Source: Spirochaetota bacterium (lineage in GTDB: Bacteria > Spirochaetota > Spirochaetia > DSM-2461). Taken from it: 46,171 nt of DNA. The DNA lies in NCBI GenBank assembly GCA_003644105.1, contig QNBK01000002.1, positions 1 through 46,171 of the forward strand, given 5' to 3'. Of this stretch, positions 7,768-16,780 are shown piece after piece (positions within the stretch are counted from its first letter, which is position 1; the number at the start of each line of letters is the position of its first letter). The position numbers were made by a program, and so were the translations under genes. The notes below the pieces were generated by a model that saw nothing but the letters and a program-made list of their open reading frames with translations, made no database searches and had not been told where the DNA came from.

Positions 7768-8292
7768 TTGGCTGCTAAAGATATGCGGATCAACGAAGAT
7801 ATCCGCGTCAGAGAAGTCCGGTTAATCGATCAGGACGGCGAACAGGCCGGAATAGTGGCCACATCCGAAGCCCTTAATATGGCCCGGGAGTTGGATCTGG
7901 ATCTGGTTGAAGTTTCGCCCCAGGCCAGACCGCCCGTTTGTAAACTTCTGAACTACGGTAAGTACAAGTACGAGCTGGAAAAGAAGGCCCGGGAGCAGAA
8001 GAAAAATGCCAGTCAGGTAAAGCTCAAAGAGGTGCGTATGCAGCCGAAAATTGAGACTCATGATATGGCCTTTAAAACCAAACATGTCCAGGATTTCCTG
8101 GATCAGGGAAACAAGGTTAAGGTAACCATTCGATTCCGTGGCAGAGAACTTGCCCATACGGAGCTCGGCAGGGTAAAACTTGATAAAATACTGGAACTTC
8201 TCACAGAAGACAGTTACAAAATTGACAGCCCCCCCCGAATGGAGGGTAGGTTTATGTCTATGATGCTCAGTACTAAGTCGAAAAGAACCTAG
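7768..8292 (+). CDS. infC: Translation initiation factor IF-3 (TTG start)
   Basis: [70 protein letters not shown]; followed by rpmI-rplT. Start codon TTG with AAGGAGGAG Shine-Dalgarno. Confidence 0.95.
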   Translation: MAAKDMRINEDIRVREVRLIDQDGEQAGIVATSEALNMARELDLDLVEVSPQARPPVCKLLNYGKYKYELEKKAREQKKNASQVKLKEVRMQPKIETHDMAFKTKHVQDFLDQGNKVKVTIRFRGRELAHTELGRVKLDKILELLTEDSYKIDSPPRMEGRFMSMMLSTKSKRT

Positions 8293-8334
8293 GTAAAGAG
8301 CTACATTTAAAATTAATAAGGATGGTTATGTATC

Positions 8335-8532
8335 ATGCCTAAAGTAAAAACAAGGAAAAGTGCCGCAAAGCGATTTAAAAGAACCGCCACAGGCAAATTT
8401 AAGTACAAGAGTCAGGGAACAAGGCATATTCTCACGAAAAAGTCACCCAAGCGGAAGCGGAACTTACGGCACAAGGTTGTTGTCAGCAAAACCGAAGTAC
8501 CCCGGTTGATGCGCATGCTTCCCTACAGCTAG
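8335..8532 (+). CDS. rpmI: 50S ribosomal protein L35
   Basis: [23 protein letters not shown]; gene order infC-rpmI-rplT. Confidence 0.97.
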   Translation: MPKVKTRKSAAKRFKRTATGKFKYKSQGTRHILTKKSPKRKRNLRHKVVVSKTEVPRLMRMLPYS

Positions 8533-8557
8533 AAATAAGGAATTAGGAGCTTAAAAA

Positions 8558-8917
8558 ATGCCCAGAGCAGTAGATGGAACACGGCGTAAAGATCGCCGGA
8601 AGAAGGTTCTCGATAAAGCCAAAGGTTACTGGGGACGCCGCAGTAAACTAACCCGCGTCGCTAAAGATGCCGTCCGTAAGGCCGGTCAGTACGCATATCG
8701 GGACCGTAAGGTTAAAAAACGAGAGTTCCGCCAGCTGTGGATTGCCCGTATTTCTGCGGCAACCCGTGCTGAAGGCTTATCTTATTCACGTTTTATTAAT
8801 GGTTTGGATAAGTCCAATGTTGAGATTAACCGCAAAGCTCTTTCCAATATGGCAGTAGAAGATCCTGCATCTTTTAAAGCCCTGGTGGAAACAGCCAAAA
8901 AGGGTCTGGAGAAATAG
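8558..8917 (+). CDS. rplT: 50S ribosomal protein L20
   Basis: [31 protein letters not shown]... [13 protein letters not shown]. Confidence 0.97.
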   Translation: MPRAVDGTRRKDRRKKVLDKAKGYWGRRSKLTRVAKDAVRKAGQYAYRDRKVKKREFRQLWIARISAATRAEGLSYSRFINGLDKSNVEINRKALSNMAVEDPASFKALVETAKKGLEK

Positions 8918-8927
8918 GAGACGCCAA

Positions 8928-9584
8928 ATGATCAGCCTCGAGCAGGTAAGGCAGCTGGATATTCGTGTAAAAAAAGCTGTTACTACCGTTAAATCCTTGA
9001 GTACCGAGAATTCGGTTTTAAAACAACAGGTAAAAGAACTCGAGGCTCGTCTTGGGGAGTTGAGCAAAGAAGCTACTACCAGAAAAGCGGATGAAGAACA
9101 ACTTGAAGTCAGCCTCCAGAGTGTTCTGGACGTCCTGGAAGAAGTGGATAGCGAAACATCAGGTATTGAACCTGAACCTCCTGCGAATAACGACATCATT
9201 GAGACAGTGGCAGAGCCCGATCCGGATGAAGAGGAAGTATTTTTTTCTCCGGAGAACTCGAAAACAGAAATCAATGATAAAAATAATCAAACCCCGGAAC
9301 CGCCGGAATCAGAAGAACCCGATTCTGAAACAACCGTTCCTGAAGTTCCGATTGTGCCTGAGCCTGTAACGGAAGAAATTGCTGATGAAACCGAAATAGA
9401 AGAGTCTGAGGCAGAACTGCCAACTGATGATGCACCTGCTGATTCTGAGAAGACTGATGCTGAAACTGTTCCGGAAAAACCTGCCGCTGAAGAGGAAGTC
9501 TCACCCGAGGAACCTCCTGAAATCATTAATCTGGACTCGGAAAAAGAAGATGAGGGTTTTCAATCCGAGTTTGATATTTTCTGA
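8928..9584 (+). CDS. Coiled-coil protein with long acidic, Pro/Glu-rich C-terminal tail; function unknown
   Basis: 218 aa; heptad-like N-terminus (VRQLDIRVKKAVTTVKSLSTENSVLKQQVKELEARLGELSKE), disordered E/P/D-rich tail ending EGFQSEFDIF; stop overlaps zapA start (TGATG). Confidence 0.75.
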   Translation: MISLEQVRQLDIRVKKAVTTVKSLSTENSVLKQQVKELEARLGELSKEATTRKADEEQLEVSLQSVLDVLEEVDSETSGIEPEPPANNDIIETVAEPDPDEEEVFFSPENSKTEINDKNNQTPEPPESEEPDSETTVPEVPIVPEPVTEEIADETEIEESEAELPTDDAPADSEKTDAETVPEKPAAEEEVSPEEPPEIINLDSEKEDEGFQSEFDIF

Positions 9585-9901
9585 TGGCCGGGGGAAGCCG
9601 GCTAAACATCAGTGTTCTGGGAACTTCTTTCTCCATACGGGCTGACGAAGATGAAGCCTATTTGAAACGAATACTCTGGTATCTGGAAAAGAAAATCGAT
9701 GAAACCAGACAGAGAACACCGATAGCCGACCCCATCAAGATTTCAATATTAACCAGTTTTTACATTATCGATGAACTCCTCAGAGAAAAGGCAAAAGACG
9801 GCAGAGAAGTGGCTCTTCCCGAAGAGTCAGAGGAAATGGAACGTATTGCTTTGAGACTGATATCAGAAATTGATAATGCTATCGATGGAAACCACGATTA
9901 A
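9584..9901 (+). CDS. zapA: Cell division protein ZapA family
   Basis: LNISVLGTSFSIRADEDEAYLKRILWYLEKKIDE... DPIKISILTSFYIIDELLREK matches ZapA architecture (short, N-terminal SI/LG motif plus C-terminal helix). Confidence 0.75.
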   Translation: MAGGSRLNISVLGTSFSIRADEDEAYLKRILWYLEKKIDETRQRTPIADPIKISILTSFYIIDELLREKAKDGREVALPEESEEMERIALRLISEIDNAIDGNHD

Positions 9902-9992
9902 TGAAATATAAATTGTCCAATGAGTCATCATCGGTTTTTTATACATCTTATTAATTGACTCAACTGCAATACCCCCGTAAAGTCGAGAGTAC

Positions 9993-10814
9993 ATGGCCAT
10001 AGTTACGAGCCAACAGATAAATGAATATTACGATAAGTACGCCAGAATCGACGTTACGTTTACTAAAGAAATTAACGATTCCCTGCGCCTGGTCCGAAAT
10101 CAGATCTTCCTTAAGTTTAAAGGCGGACAGCGTCAGTGCATTATTTACTCCACCTCTCTTGTTGAAGCAAAAATTGTTGTTGCCCTGACTGATGAGCTAA
10201 TCAAAAGTCTGCAGAATGACAATCTTGTAGCTCTCCGGTTTTGTTTCCTCAAAGAGGACAGGACTGATACCTACAGTTTTTTTGTTCAAAGCCGGGTGGC
10301 TGGTATGACCCAGTACGACAAAGAACGAAACCTGTTTTTCGTTCAGCTCAGCTTTACCCAGCGGCCTCCCGGCGATCTTATAGAAACTCTCGGAAACCTT
10401 CTGGAGGCAAATATCAATGCCGCAAGACGAAGTGATGAACGCGTTATTATAAACCAGGAAAGCCTCCGGCGTCTTGGACTGGCCTCCAAAAGTGTTCCCA
10501 TACATATTGAAGGCATCCCGAGGAACGGGATACTCAGAGACATATCTTTCGGTGGCCTGAAAATTATCATAATGGGTAATCCCAAATTTCTGATGAATAA
10601 AAAGGCTGTTATACGCCTCTCACTGTCAAATGGAAAATATCTCGTACTTAAAGGTGAAATACTCCGGTTTGAACCAGTGGAAGGAAGAAAAGACCTTGCC
10701 GCCCTGGCGGTAAAGTACGATACAGAAAGTATATCATTTGAATATAAAATGATTATTAATGATTATCTCAAATACATCGGCAGATCGGCCGCAATCAGAG
10801 AAAAAAAAAGATGA
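9993..10814 (+). CDS. PilZ domain protein (PlzA-like two-lobed architecture), putative c-di-GMP receptor
   Basis: RSDER (RxxxR) followed downstream by DISFGG (D/NxSxxG); about 140-aa N-terminal lobe. Confidence 0.75.
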   Translation: MAIVTSQQINEYYDKYARIDVTFTKEINDSLRLVRNQIFLKFKGGQRQCIIYSTSLVEAKIVVALTDELIKSLQNDNLVALRFCFLKEDRTDTYSFFVQSRVAGMTQYDKERNLFFVQLSFTQRPPGDLIETLGNLLEANINAARRSDERVIINQESLRRLGLASKSVPIHIEGIPRNGILRDISFGGLKIIIMGNPKFLMNKKAVIRLSLSNGKYLVLKGEILRFEPVEGRKDLAALAVKYDTESISFEYKMIINDYLKYIGRSAAIREKKR

Positions 10815-11917
10815 ACAATAAACAAGACTCCCTGGAAAAACTCCTGTGGATAAATTTACCTGCTGATATTGATACGGATATGGGTGCATTCATCCTTAAC
10901 CCTGAAATTCCCCTGCCGGTAGAACCGGATGAAAACGGTGATGTTGATATGGAGGAGATTACATGGGAAAAAATAATCGCAGCTTCCTTACTTGTACTGG
11001 CAAATAGCCCATCTTACGAGCATGCAGACTACTACAGAGCTTTTCTTACAGCCCTCCGGCCTGGACTGGCTGCGGAACTGATGGAAGCCTACAGAGAGCG
11101 AATCAATGAAGCTGACTGGACTCACGCTGAAGATATTATTCTAGCCCTCAGGGGACTTGAACCTGATTCCGTAGAACCCCGGCATGCAATAGCAGGACTG
11201 TACAACAAGCGGGCTGTTTATGAACGAAAATCCGGCGATGCACAAATAGCTGAATCCTATGAAGGGGCCGCTGAAGCTGCTTACAATGAGCTTTTATCAG
11301 AGGATTCAGCCCCGGTTGACGCATGGTATGATGCCGGTTTATTCCGCTATAAACGGGGAGAATTTCTTGGTGCAGCCGAAACTCTTGAAACCTTCCTTAT
11401 GAGTGCTCCGGAAGGCCCCCGGAGGAAAGACGCTGAACGTCTGGTAAGGTACTGCAGGGATGAAGGCCAGGCCGATACACTTTACAGGGAAGCCTATGCG
11501 GCTCTGAATGCCGGTCAGATTGAAGAAGGAACCAGAATGGCCCGGGAGTTCAGGGACAATCGTCCTGAAGGATGGCCAGGATGGTTTCTGTTGGGTTGGG
11601 CTCTCAGGCTTTCGGAAGAATGGCAGGAGGCCAGAGAAGCCCTTGAAGGCGCCCGGGAGCGCGGATGCCGGGAAAGTGATCTTTTTAATGAGCTGGCCAT
11701 TTGCACCCGTGCATTAAGAGATTTTGATGCCTCTTCCGCCGCTTTGAAAGAAGCCCTGAAAAGGGATCCGGAAAATATCAAAATTCTCTCAAATATGGCC
11801 ATTATTCACCTGGAAAAAGGTGATAAAGAAGAAGCTGTCAGATGGCTTCAAACTGCTCTTACAATGGATCCTTCAGATCCGATAAGCCGTCAGCTTCTGG
11901 ACGATCTGACAATCTGA
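10811..11917 (+). CDS. Tetratricopeptide repeat protein
   Basis: Multiple TPR-like repeats (GWFLLGWALRLSEEWQEAREALEGARERG; ILSNMAIIHLEKGDKEEAVRWLQTALTMDPSDP); ATGA overlap with upstream PilZ gene. Confidence 0.8.
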   Translation: MNNKQDSLEKLLWINLPADIDTDMGAFILNPEIPLPVEPDENGDVDMEEITWEKIIAASLLVLANSPSYEHADYYRAFLTALRPGLAAELMEAYRERINEADWTHAEDIILALRGLEPDSVEPRHAIAGLYNKRAVYERKSGDAQIAESYEGAAEAAYNELLSEDSAPVDAWYDAGLFRYKRGEFLGAAETLETFLMSAPEGPRRKDAERLVRYCRDEGQADTLYREAYAALNAGQIEEGTRMAREFRDNRPEGWPGWFLLGWALRLSEEWQEAREALEGARERGCRESDLFNELAICTRALRDFDASSAALKEALKRDPENIKILSNMAIIHLEKGDKEEAVRWLQTALTMDPSDPISRQLLDDLTI

Positions 11918-12017
11918 TTAAGTTCTGCTTACCCACAATCAATCCACCCGGACTCCGGCAATCGGTAATTTTTCCTCCGACTTGAGAAAAATCTCAAAAA
12001 ACTTTTCAAGTTTTAAA

Positions 12018-12025
12018 GGGGGGGG
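12018..12025 (+). repeat. G8 homopolymer tract upstream of the flaB1 promoter
   Basis: ttttaaaGGGGGGGGcgtcg, 27 bp upstream of the TAAA element of the sigma28-like promoter. Confidence 0.9.
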
Positions 12026-12052
12026 CGTCGATGATCAAATCAGAGTAATTCC

Positions 12053-12079
12053 TAAAGTTCTCTTGAAGTCTGCCGATAG
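12053..12079 (+). promoter_or_regulatory. Sigma28 (FliA)-type promoter of the first flagellin gene
   Basis: TAAA (12053-12056)-N15-GCCGATAG (12072-12079); consensus TAAA-N15-GCCGATAA. Confidence 0.8.
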
Positions 12080-12113
12080 GGTTTGATTTTCAGAGGGCCT
12101 GAGAACTGCTTAG

Positions 12114-12129
12114 CAGGCAAGGATGCCTG
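12114..12129 (+). promoter_or_regulatory. Candidate CsrA-binding hairpin in flaB1 leader
   Basis: CAGGCA-AGGA-TGCCTG: perfect 6-bp stem with GGA in the loop, 27 nt upstream of the ATG; second GGA in the Shine-Dalgarno (GGAGGA, 12147-12152). Confidence 0.6.
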
Positions 12130-12156
12130 TGATTCATCAAATTCACGGAGGATCAG

Positions 12157-13017
12157 ATGATCATTAATCACAACATGAGCGCATTGAACGCTCAACGGAA
12201 CCTGAAGAACGCCAACGAAGCGACGATGAAGAGCATGGAAAAACTTTCCAGCGGTCTTCGTATCACAAGAGCCGGCGACGATGCTTCAGGCCTGGCCGTT
12301 TCTGAAAAGATGCGGGCACAGATTCGAGGTTTGCAGCAGGCCAGCAGAAATGCTTCAGACGGTGTTTCCTTTATCCAGACCACTGAAGGTTATCTTCAGG
12401 AAACTACGGATATCCTGCATCGTGTAAGAGAATTGGCAATTCAGGCCTCCAACGGAATCTATTCCGCTGAAGACCGCATGCAGATTCAGGTTGAGGTGTC
12501 CCAGCTCGTGGACGAAGTGGACCGCATTGCATCTCACGCCCAGTTCAACGGTATGAACATGCTCACCGGCCGCTTTGCAATGGACAACGGGTTTAACACA
12601 CCCACCGCTTCGATGTGGTTCCACATCGGTGCAAACATGGATCAGAGAGAAAAAGTCTACATCGGTACGATGACTGCCGGCTCTCTCGGACTCCGTCAGG
12701 TTGGAAGCGGTGCAATCATCACCATCAGCACTCCCGAGCAGGCCAACCGGAATATCGGTGTGGTTGATGCTGCTCTGAAACAGGTGAGCAAGCAGCGTGC
12801 CGACCTTGGTGCCTATCAGAACCGGCTTGAAATGGCCATCAAAGGCATTGATATCGGTGCTGAGAACCTGCAGGCTTCTGAAAGCCGTATCAGGGATATG
12901 GATATGGCCTCAGGTATGGTTGACTATACCAGAAACCAGATTCTTACCCAGTCCAGCACAGCTATGCTCGCTCAGGCGAACATGAGGGGCCAGAGTGTGC
13001 TCCAGCTTCTCCAGTAG
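12157..13017 (+). CDS. flaB: Flagellin (FlaB family core filament protein), copy 1
   Basis: [59 protein letters not shown] and conserved C-terminus [25 protein letters not shown]. Confidence 0.97.
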   Translation: MIINHNMSALNAQRNLKNANEATMKSMEKLSSGLRITRAGDDASGLAVSEKMRAQIRGLQQASRNASDGVSFIQTTEGYLQETTDILHRVRELAIQASNGIYSAEDRMQIQVEVSQLVDEVDRIASHAQFNGMNMLTGRFAMDNGFNTPTASMWFHIGANMDQREKVYIGTMTAGSLGLRQVGSGAIITISTPEQANRNIGVVDAALKQVSKQRADLGAYQNRLEMAIKGIDIGAENLQASESRIRDMDMASGMVDYTRNQILTQSSTAMLAQANMRGQSVLQLLQ

Positions 13018-13052
13018 AAAGTAAACGCTGAAGAAAAGAACTTGTCGATTGT

Positions 13053-13087
13053 CCCTGTGAGGGCTATACTTTCCTTACAGGGGTTTT
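13053..13087 (+). terminator. Terminator-like hairpin after flaB1
   Basis: CCCTGTGAGG-loop10-CCTTACAGGG stem (one GU) followed by gTTTT; short T-tract. Confidence 0.45.
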
Positions 13088-13257
13088 CGAGCCCCGTTAG
13101 ATCTTTGACAAGCACCTTCTTGAACGAATCACGGGCGAGTGTGCCATTCCCGTCGTATGGCGGTAATAGCTCCTCGCACCAACGGGATATGGACGGATCG
13201 GGAGCGACGCGCTTGGTCTCCTGAAAAATCCCAACCCGTGATCGAGGGAATTTCCAA

Positions 13258-13279
13258 ATAAGGGCAAGGATGCCCTTAT
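13258..13279 (+). promoter_or_regulatory. Candidate CsrA-binding hairpin in flaB2 leader
   Basis: ATAAGGGCA-AGGA-TGCCCTTAT: perfect 9-bp stem with the same AGGA loop and the same CA/TG closing pairs as 12114-12129; 22 nt upstream of ATG; SD AAGGAGGG carries another GGA. Confidence 0.65.
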
Positions 13280-13301
13280 CGTCCCATTTCAAGGAGGGAA
13301 C

Positions 13302-14156
13302 ATGATTATAAATCATAATATGAGCGCCATTAATGCAAATCGGCAGCTCGGCAGCATGAATCGGCAGACAATGAAGTCCATGGAAAAACTTTCCAGTGGT
13401 CTGCGAATTAACAGGGCCGGTGACGATGCATCCGGATTGGCGGTAAGTGAGAAGATGCGCAGTCAGATCCGCGGCCTGAATCAGGCTGTAAGGAATATTG
13501 AGGACGGCGTATCCTTCATTCAGACCACCGAAGGTTATCTGCAGGAATCTCAGGATATTCTGCACCGGGTAAGAGAGTTGTCGGTTCAGGCAGCAAACGG
13601 TATTTATTCATCCGAGGATCGAATGCAGATCCAGGTTGAAGTCTCACAACTTGTTGATGAGATTAACCGTATTGCGTCTCACGCTCAGTTCAACGGTATG
13701 AATATTCTTACCGGTCGTTTCGCCGCAGACTCTGTTACCGGCGATATCATGCAGCTCCAGGTTGGGGCCAACATGGACCAGAGTGAGAGGATTCAGATCG
13801 GTACGATGACGGCACAGGCACTTGGTTTGGCTAACGAACAAGGCGCCGGCGGAATCGTAACAATTTCTTCTGTGGAAGAAGCGAACCGGACTATCGGTAT
13901 CGTGGATGACGCGTTGAAAAGGGTGAACAAGCAACGGGCAGATCTCGGTGCTTATCAGAATCGGTTTGAAATGGCCTCCAAGGGTGTGGCGATTGCCGCG
14001 GAAAATCTCCAGGCAGCCGAATCCCAGATCCGAGATGCCAATATGGCATCAGAGATGGTGGAGTACACGAAAAACTCGATTCTTACCCAGGCCGGCACTT
14101 CGATGCTGGCACAGGCCAACATGCGGACTCAGTCCGTTCTTCAGCTTCTGGGCTGA
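13302..14156 (+). CDS. flaB: Flagellin (FlaB family core filament protein), copy 2
   Basis: [59 protein letters not shown]... [26 protein letters not shown]; tandem paralogue of 12157-13017. Confidence 0.97.
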   Translation: MIINHNMSAINANRQLGSMNRQTMKSMEKLSSGLRINRAGDDASGLAVSEKMRSQIRGLNQAVRNIEDGVSFIQTTEGYLQESQDILHRVRELSVQAANGIYSSEDRMQIQVEVSQLVDEINRIASHAQFNGMNILTGRFAADSVTGDIMQLQVGANMDQSERIQIGTMTAQALGLANEQGAGGIVTISSVEEANRTIGIVDDALKRVNKQRADLGAYQNRFEMASKGVAIAAENLQAAESQIRDANMASEMVEYTKNSILTQAGTSMLAQANMRTQSVLQLLG

Positions 14157-14227
14157 TACTGTCGGCTGTTTTTCCGTCTATTACTTTTGGAAGAGATTTC
14201 TGGACGTCATCTTTTCCATCGGGATTC

Positions 14228-14255
14228 CAGGGAAGTCGCGTCCTTCCCTGTGTTT
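14228..14255 (+). terminator. Terminator-like hairpin between flaB2 and flaG
   Basis: CAGGGAAG-TCGCGTC-CTTCCCTG 8-bp perfect stem followed by TGTTTT. Confidence 0.5.
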
Positions 14256-14285
14256 TCCCATTATTTTCTGAACGAGGAGGACAAC

Positions 14286-14618
14286 ATGGATGTAGCACGC
14301 CTCATGACAGCTTCTGCAACCGGAAGCAAAGAAATGTCCCGGACTCGGGTAAATCAATCCGGTAAAGCTCCAGTAAAAAAGGTTAAAAAGGCAAAGCCGC
14401 CGGAAATAGATAAAACTCAACTCAAAGTCGCGTTGGATAATATCATTCGGGACACACGGTTTCAGTATGTCCTCAAGGATGAACTTGATTATTTTGTAGT
14501 TAGAATCATCGATAAAAATACCGATAAAGTTATCAGAGAGATTCCGTCGAGAGAACTGCAGAGAGTCCACGAGGGTATCAATCAAGCTCTCGGCCTGTTA
14601 TTTGATGAGCTGAGATAA
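14286..14618 (+). CDS. flaG: FlaG family flagellar protein
   Basis: C-terminal LDNIIRDTRFQYVLKDELDYFVVRIIDKNTDKVIREIPSRELQRVHEGINQALGLLFDELR; start at GAGGAGG-preceded ATG 14286 instead of the tracked 14187. Confidence 0.85.
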   Translation: MDVARLMTASATGSKEMSRTRVNQSGKAPVKKVKKAKPPEIDKTQLKVALDNIIRDTRFQYVLKDELDYFVVRIIDKNTDKVIREIPSRELQRVHEGINQALGLLFDELR

Positions 14619-14732
14619 GATTGGCGGAAACTCTGTCTGGAACGGGAAAGACCGGAAAAAATGCGTATTCTGCATCGGTTATCCTTTTAGATTTTGTTTC
14701 CGGCCGAAAGTCAGCTGATGGGAGCGCCTTAA

Positions 14733-16769
14733 GTGTCCGACATAAGCATTCCCGGTGTTTCATCCAAATATAATACATCAAAGCTCATTAACGACCTTGT
14801 TGAGGTTGAACGTATTCGCCTTACAAACATGGAAGAGGATGTTTCCGCTCTTGAGGAGACAAAAACAACATGGCGGCAGGTAAACCGTAACCTGGGGAAT
14901 CTTCAACGATCAGCAAAAAGTCTTTATGGATTTGAAAACCCCTTCTCGGAAAAAACAGCGGCAAGTTCGGATGAGCGAATCCTTACCGCTTCAGCTACAA
15001 GAACCGCACCTTTTGATGAGTATTCCATTACAGTTAAACAAATTGCTACATCGGACCGTTTTCTTACGCCCTCTCTGGACAGATCGTTCCGCGTGGAATC
15101 CGGAAATTACACATTTCATATCGGAGATGAAATTGTAACCCTGCGTTACCGCGGGGGTACCATTGATGATTTTGCCAACCGGCTTTCAACCAAGGGTGAG
15201 GGGTTAATAAAAGCAACCACCGTCAGAGATACTCCTGACACCCAGGTTCTCATGATAGAAGCCGTACCTACCGGTGCATCCAACAGGCTTGTCTTTGACG
15301 ATGAAGCCATTACTCTGGGGCTTCAAACCGGAATGATGAGGGAAGCCCGATCCAGTGAAGAAACAATTTCTCTTAATAATGTGATTGAAAATCCTAAAAC
15401 AGTTTCGGGAACCGATGCTCCGGTAGAAAGTATCAACCTCATAGAGGATGGGCTGCTGGTAAAACCTCAGTCATCCCTGGTATTGCCCTTTGATAAAACA
15501 GTAATTCCCGAAGAGGGCATGGTTCTTGAGTATCGATACAGAACAGTTGATTATGATGAAAATCAATTGACACCGGCTCAACCCCCGGGGCCTCTGTGGC
15601 CGGATGTTCCCGCCGGCAGGTTTCAGGGAATTGAAATTACCGGTACTTCCAATGCTATTGATATTCCTGACGGGGCAGCCTGGGCTCCTCCGGAACGTGT
15701 TGAAGACTGGAATGTACTCAATGTTGAAAGCAGCAACGGAACCTTCAGTCTGCCCCCCCTCAGCTCATCTGAAGGATTCAAACTGGTGCAGGTAAATGCA
15801 AACCAGCTGCCGGCAGATATCACTGCGATTCTACTTGATAACCGTAACACTCATCGCGGTATAGAAATTGCCGATATACGCCTGTTCGATCCTAACAGGC
15901 AGGGAAATCTGGAACCTGCAAATCCCATCGGTAATGCCGGTGATGCCCTTATTGAGTTCCGGGGAATAGAAGCCCGAAGACCGACAAACTCTATAAACGA
16001 TCTGGTTGACGGTCTGACAATCAACCTGAAGCGGGCTTCTTCCGACCCTGTGGATCTCAGCATTACTCCGGATACAGAAACGGCAAAAGAAGGAATCATC
16101 AAGTTCGTCTATAACTACAACCAGTTATTAACCAGAATTCTGGTGCTTACCAGTGATAACTCGGGAGTAATCGACGAACTGGAATACCTCTCGGATGATG
16201 AGCGTAAAAATCTTGAAGATCAACTGGGAAGCCTTCGAGGGGATATTTCGCTGAATCAGATGAAAAACAGGCTGAAAACAATAATATCCAACCCCTACCC
16301 CACCCGGGCCGGAGCGGATCTGTCCCTCCTGGCCCAGATCGGTGTATCAACAAATGCCTCATCGGGGAATTCCGGAGGAGCCCTGAATTTTTCCAAACTC
16401 CGGGGATATCTGGAAATTGATGAGGAGAAACTGGATGGTTTTATGGAATCGGAAATTGATGCTGTTAAAGATCTTTTCGGAAAAGACACTTCCGGCGATC
16501 TGATTATCAACAGCGGAGTAGCTCAGGCTATCGACCAGTATTTGACTCCCTATACCCAGACCGGAGGATTCGTAAGCAACCGTATATCAAGGATCGACGG
16601 ACAAATTGATAGTACAAAAGACGATATAAGCGACTATGAAAAACATCTTGAAGATTATGAGGCTGACTTAAAGCGGCAATATGGTACAATGGAAGCAACT
16701 CTCAATCAGTTGGAGAGCAGTTCCCGTGGACTGGATAATTTCAACCGTCAGCAAAATAACGGCGGCTAA
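14733..16769 (+). CDS. fliD: Flagellar filament cap protein (GTG start)
   Basis: ISIPGVSSKYNTSKLINDLVEVERIRLTNMEEDVSALEETKTTWRQVNRNLGNLQRSAKSLYGFENPFSEKTAASSDERILTASA; C-terminal TGGFVSNRISRIDGQI; follows flagellins and flaG. Confidence 0.92.
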   Translation: MSDISIPGVSSKYNTSKLINDLVEVERIRLTNMEEDVSALEETKTTWRQVNRNLGNLQRSAKSLYGFENPFSEKTAASSDERILTASATRTAPFDEYSITVKQIATSDRFLTPSLDRSFRVESGNYTFHIGDEIVTLRYRGGTIDDFANRLSTKGEGLIKATTVRDTPDTQVLMIEAVPTGASNRLVFDDEAITLGLQTGMMREARSSEETISLNNVIENPKTVSGTDAPVESINLIEDGLLVKPQSSLVLPFDKTVIPEEGMVLEYRYRTVDYDENQLTPAQPPGPLWPDVPAGRFQGIEITGTSNAIDIPDGAAWAPPERVEDWNVLNVESSNGTFSLPPLSSSEGFKLVQVNANQLPADITAILLDNRNTHRGIEIADIRLFDPNRQGNLEPANPIGNAGDALIEFRGIEARRPTNSINDLVDGLTINLKRASSDPVDLSITPDTETAKEGIIKFVYNYNQLLTRILVLTSDNSGVIDELEYLSDDERKNLEDQLGSLRGDISLNQMKNRLKTIISNPYPTRAGADLSLLAQIGVSTNASSGNSGGALNFSKLRGYLEIDEEKLDGFMESEIDAVKDLFGKDTSGDLIINSGVAQAIDQYLTPYTQTGGFVSNRISRIDGQIDSTKDDISDYEKHLEDYEADLKRQYGTMEATLNQLESSSRGLDNFNRQQNNGG

Positions 16770-16780
16770 CAGGAGCCTGC

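Noticed and set aside
8229-8236. C8 tract near the 3' end of infC (and a C8 at 29684-29691 in the GH3 gene)
   Set aside because: Within essential or GC-rich coding sequence and in frame with conserved residues; more likely chance than a phase-variation switch.
13105-13110. TTGACA upstream of flaB2 as a sigma70 -35 box
   Set aside because: No acceptable -10 element 16-18 bp downstream.
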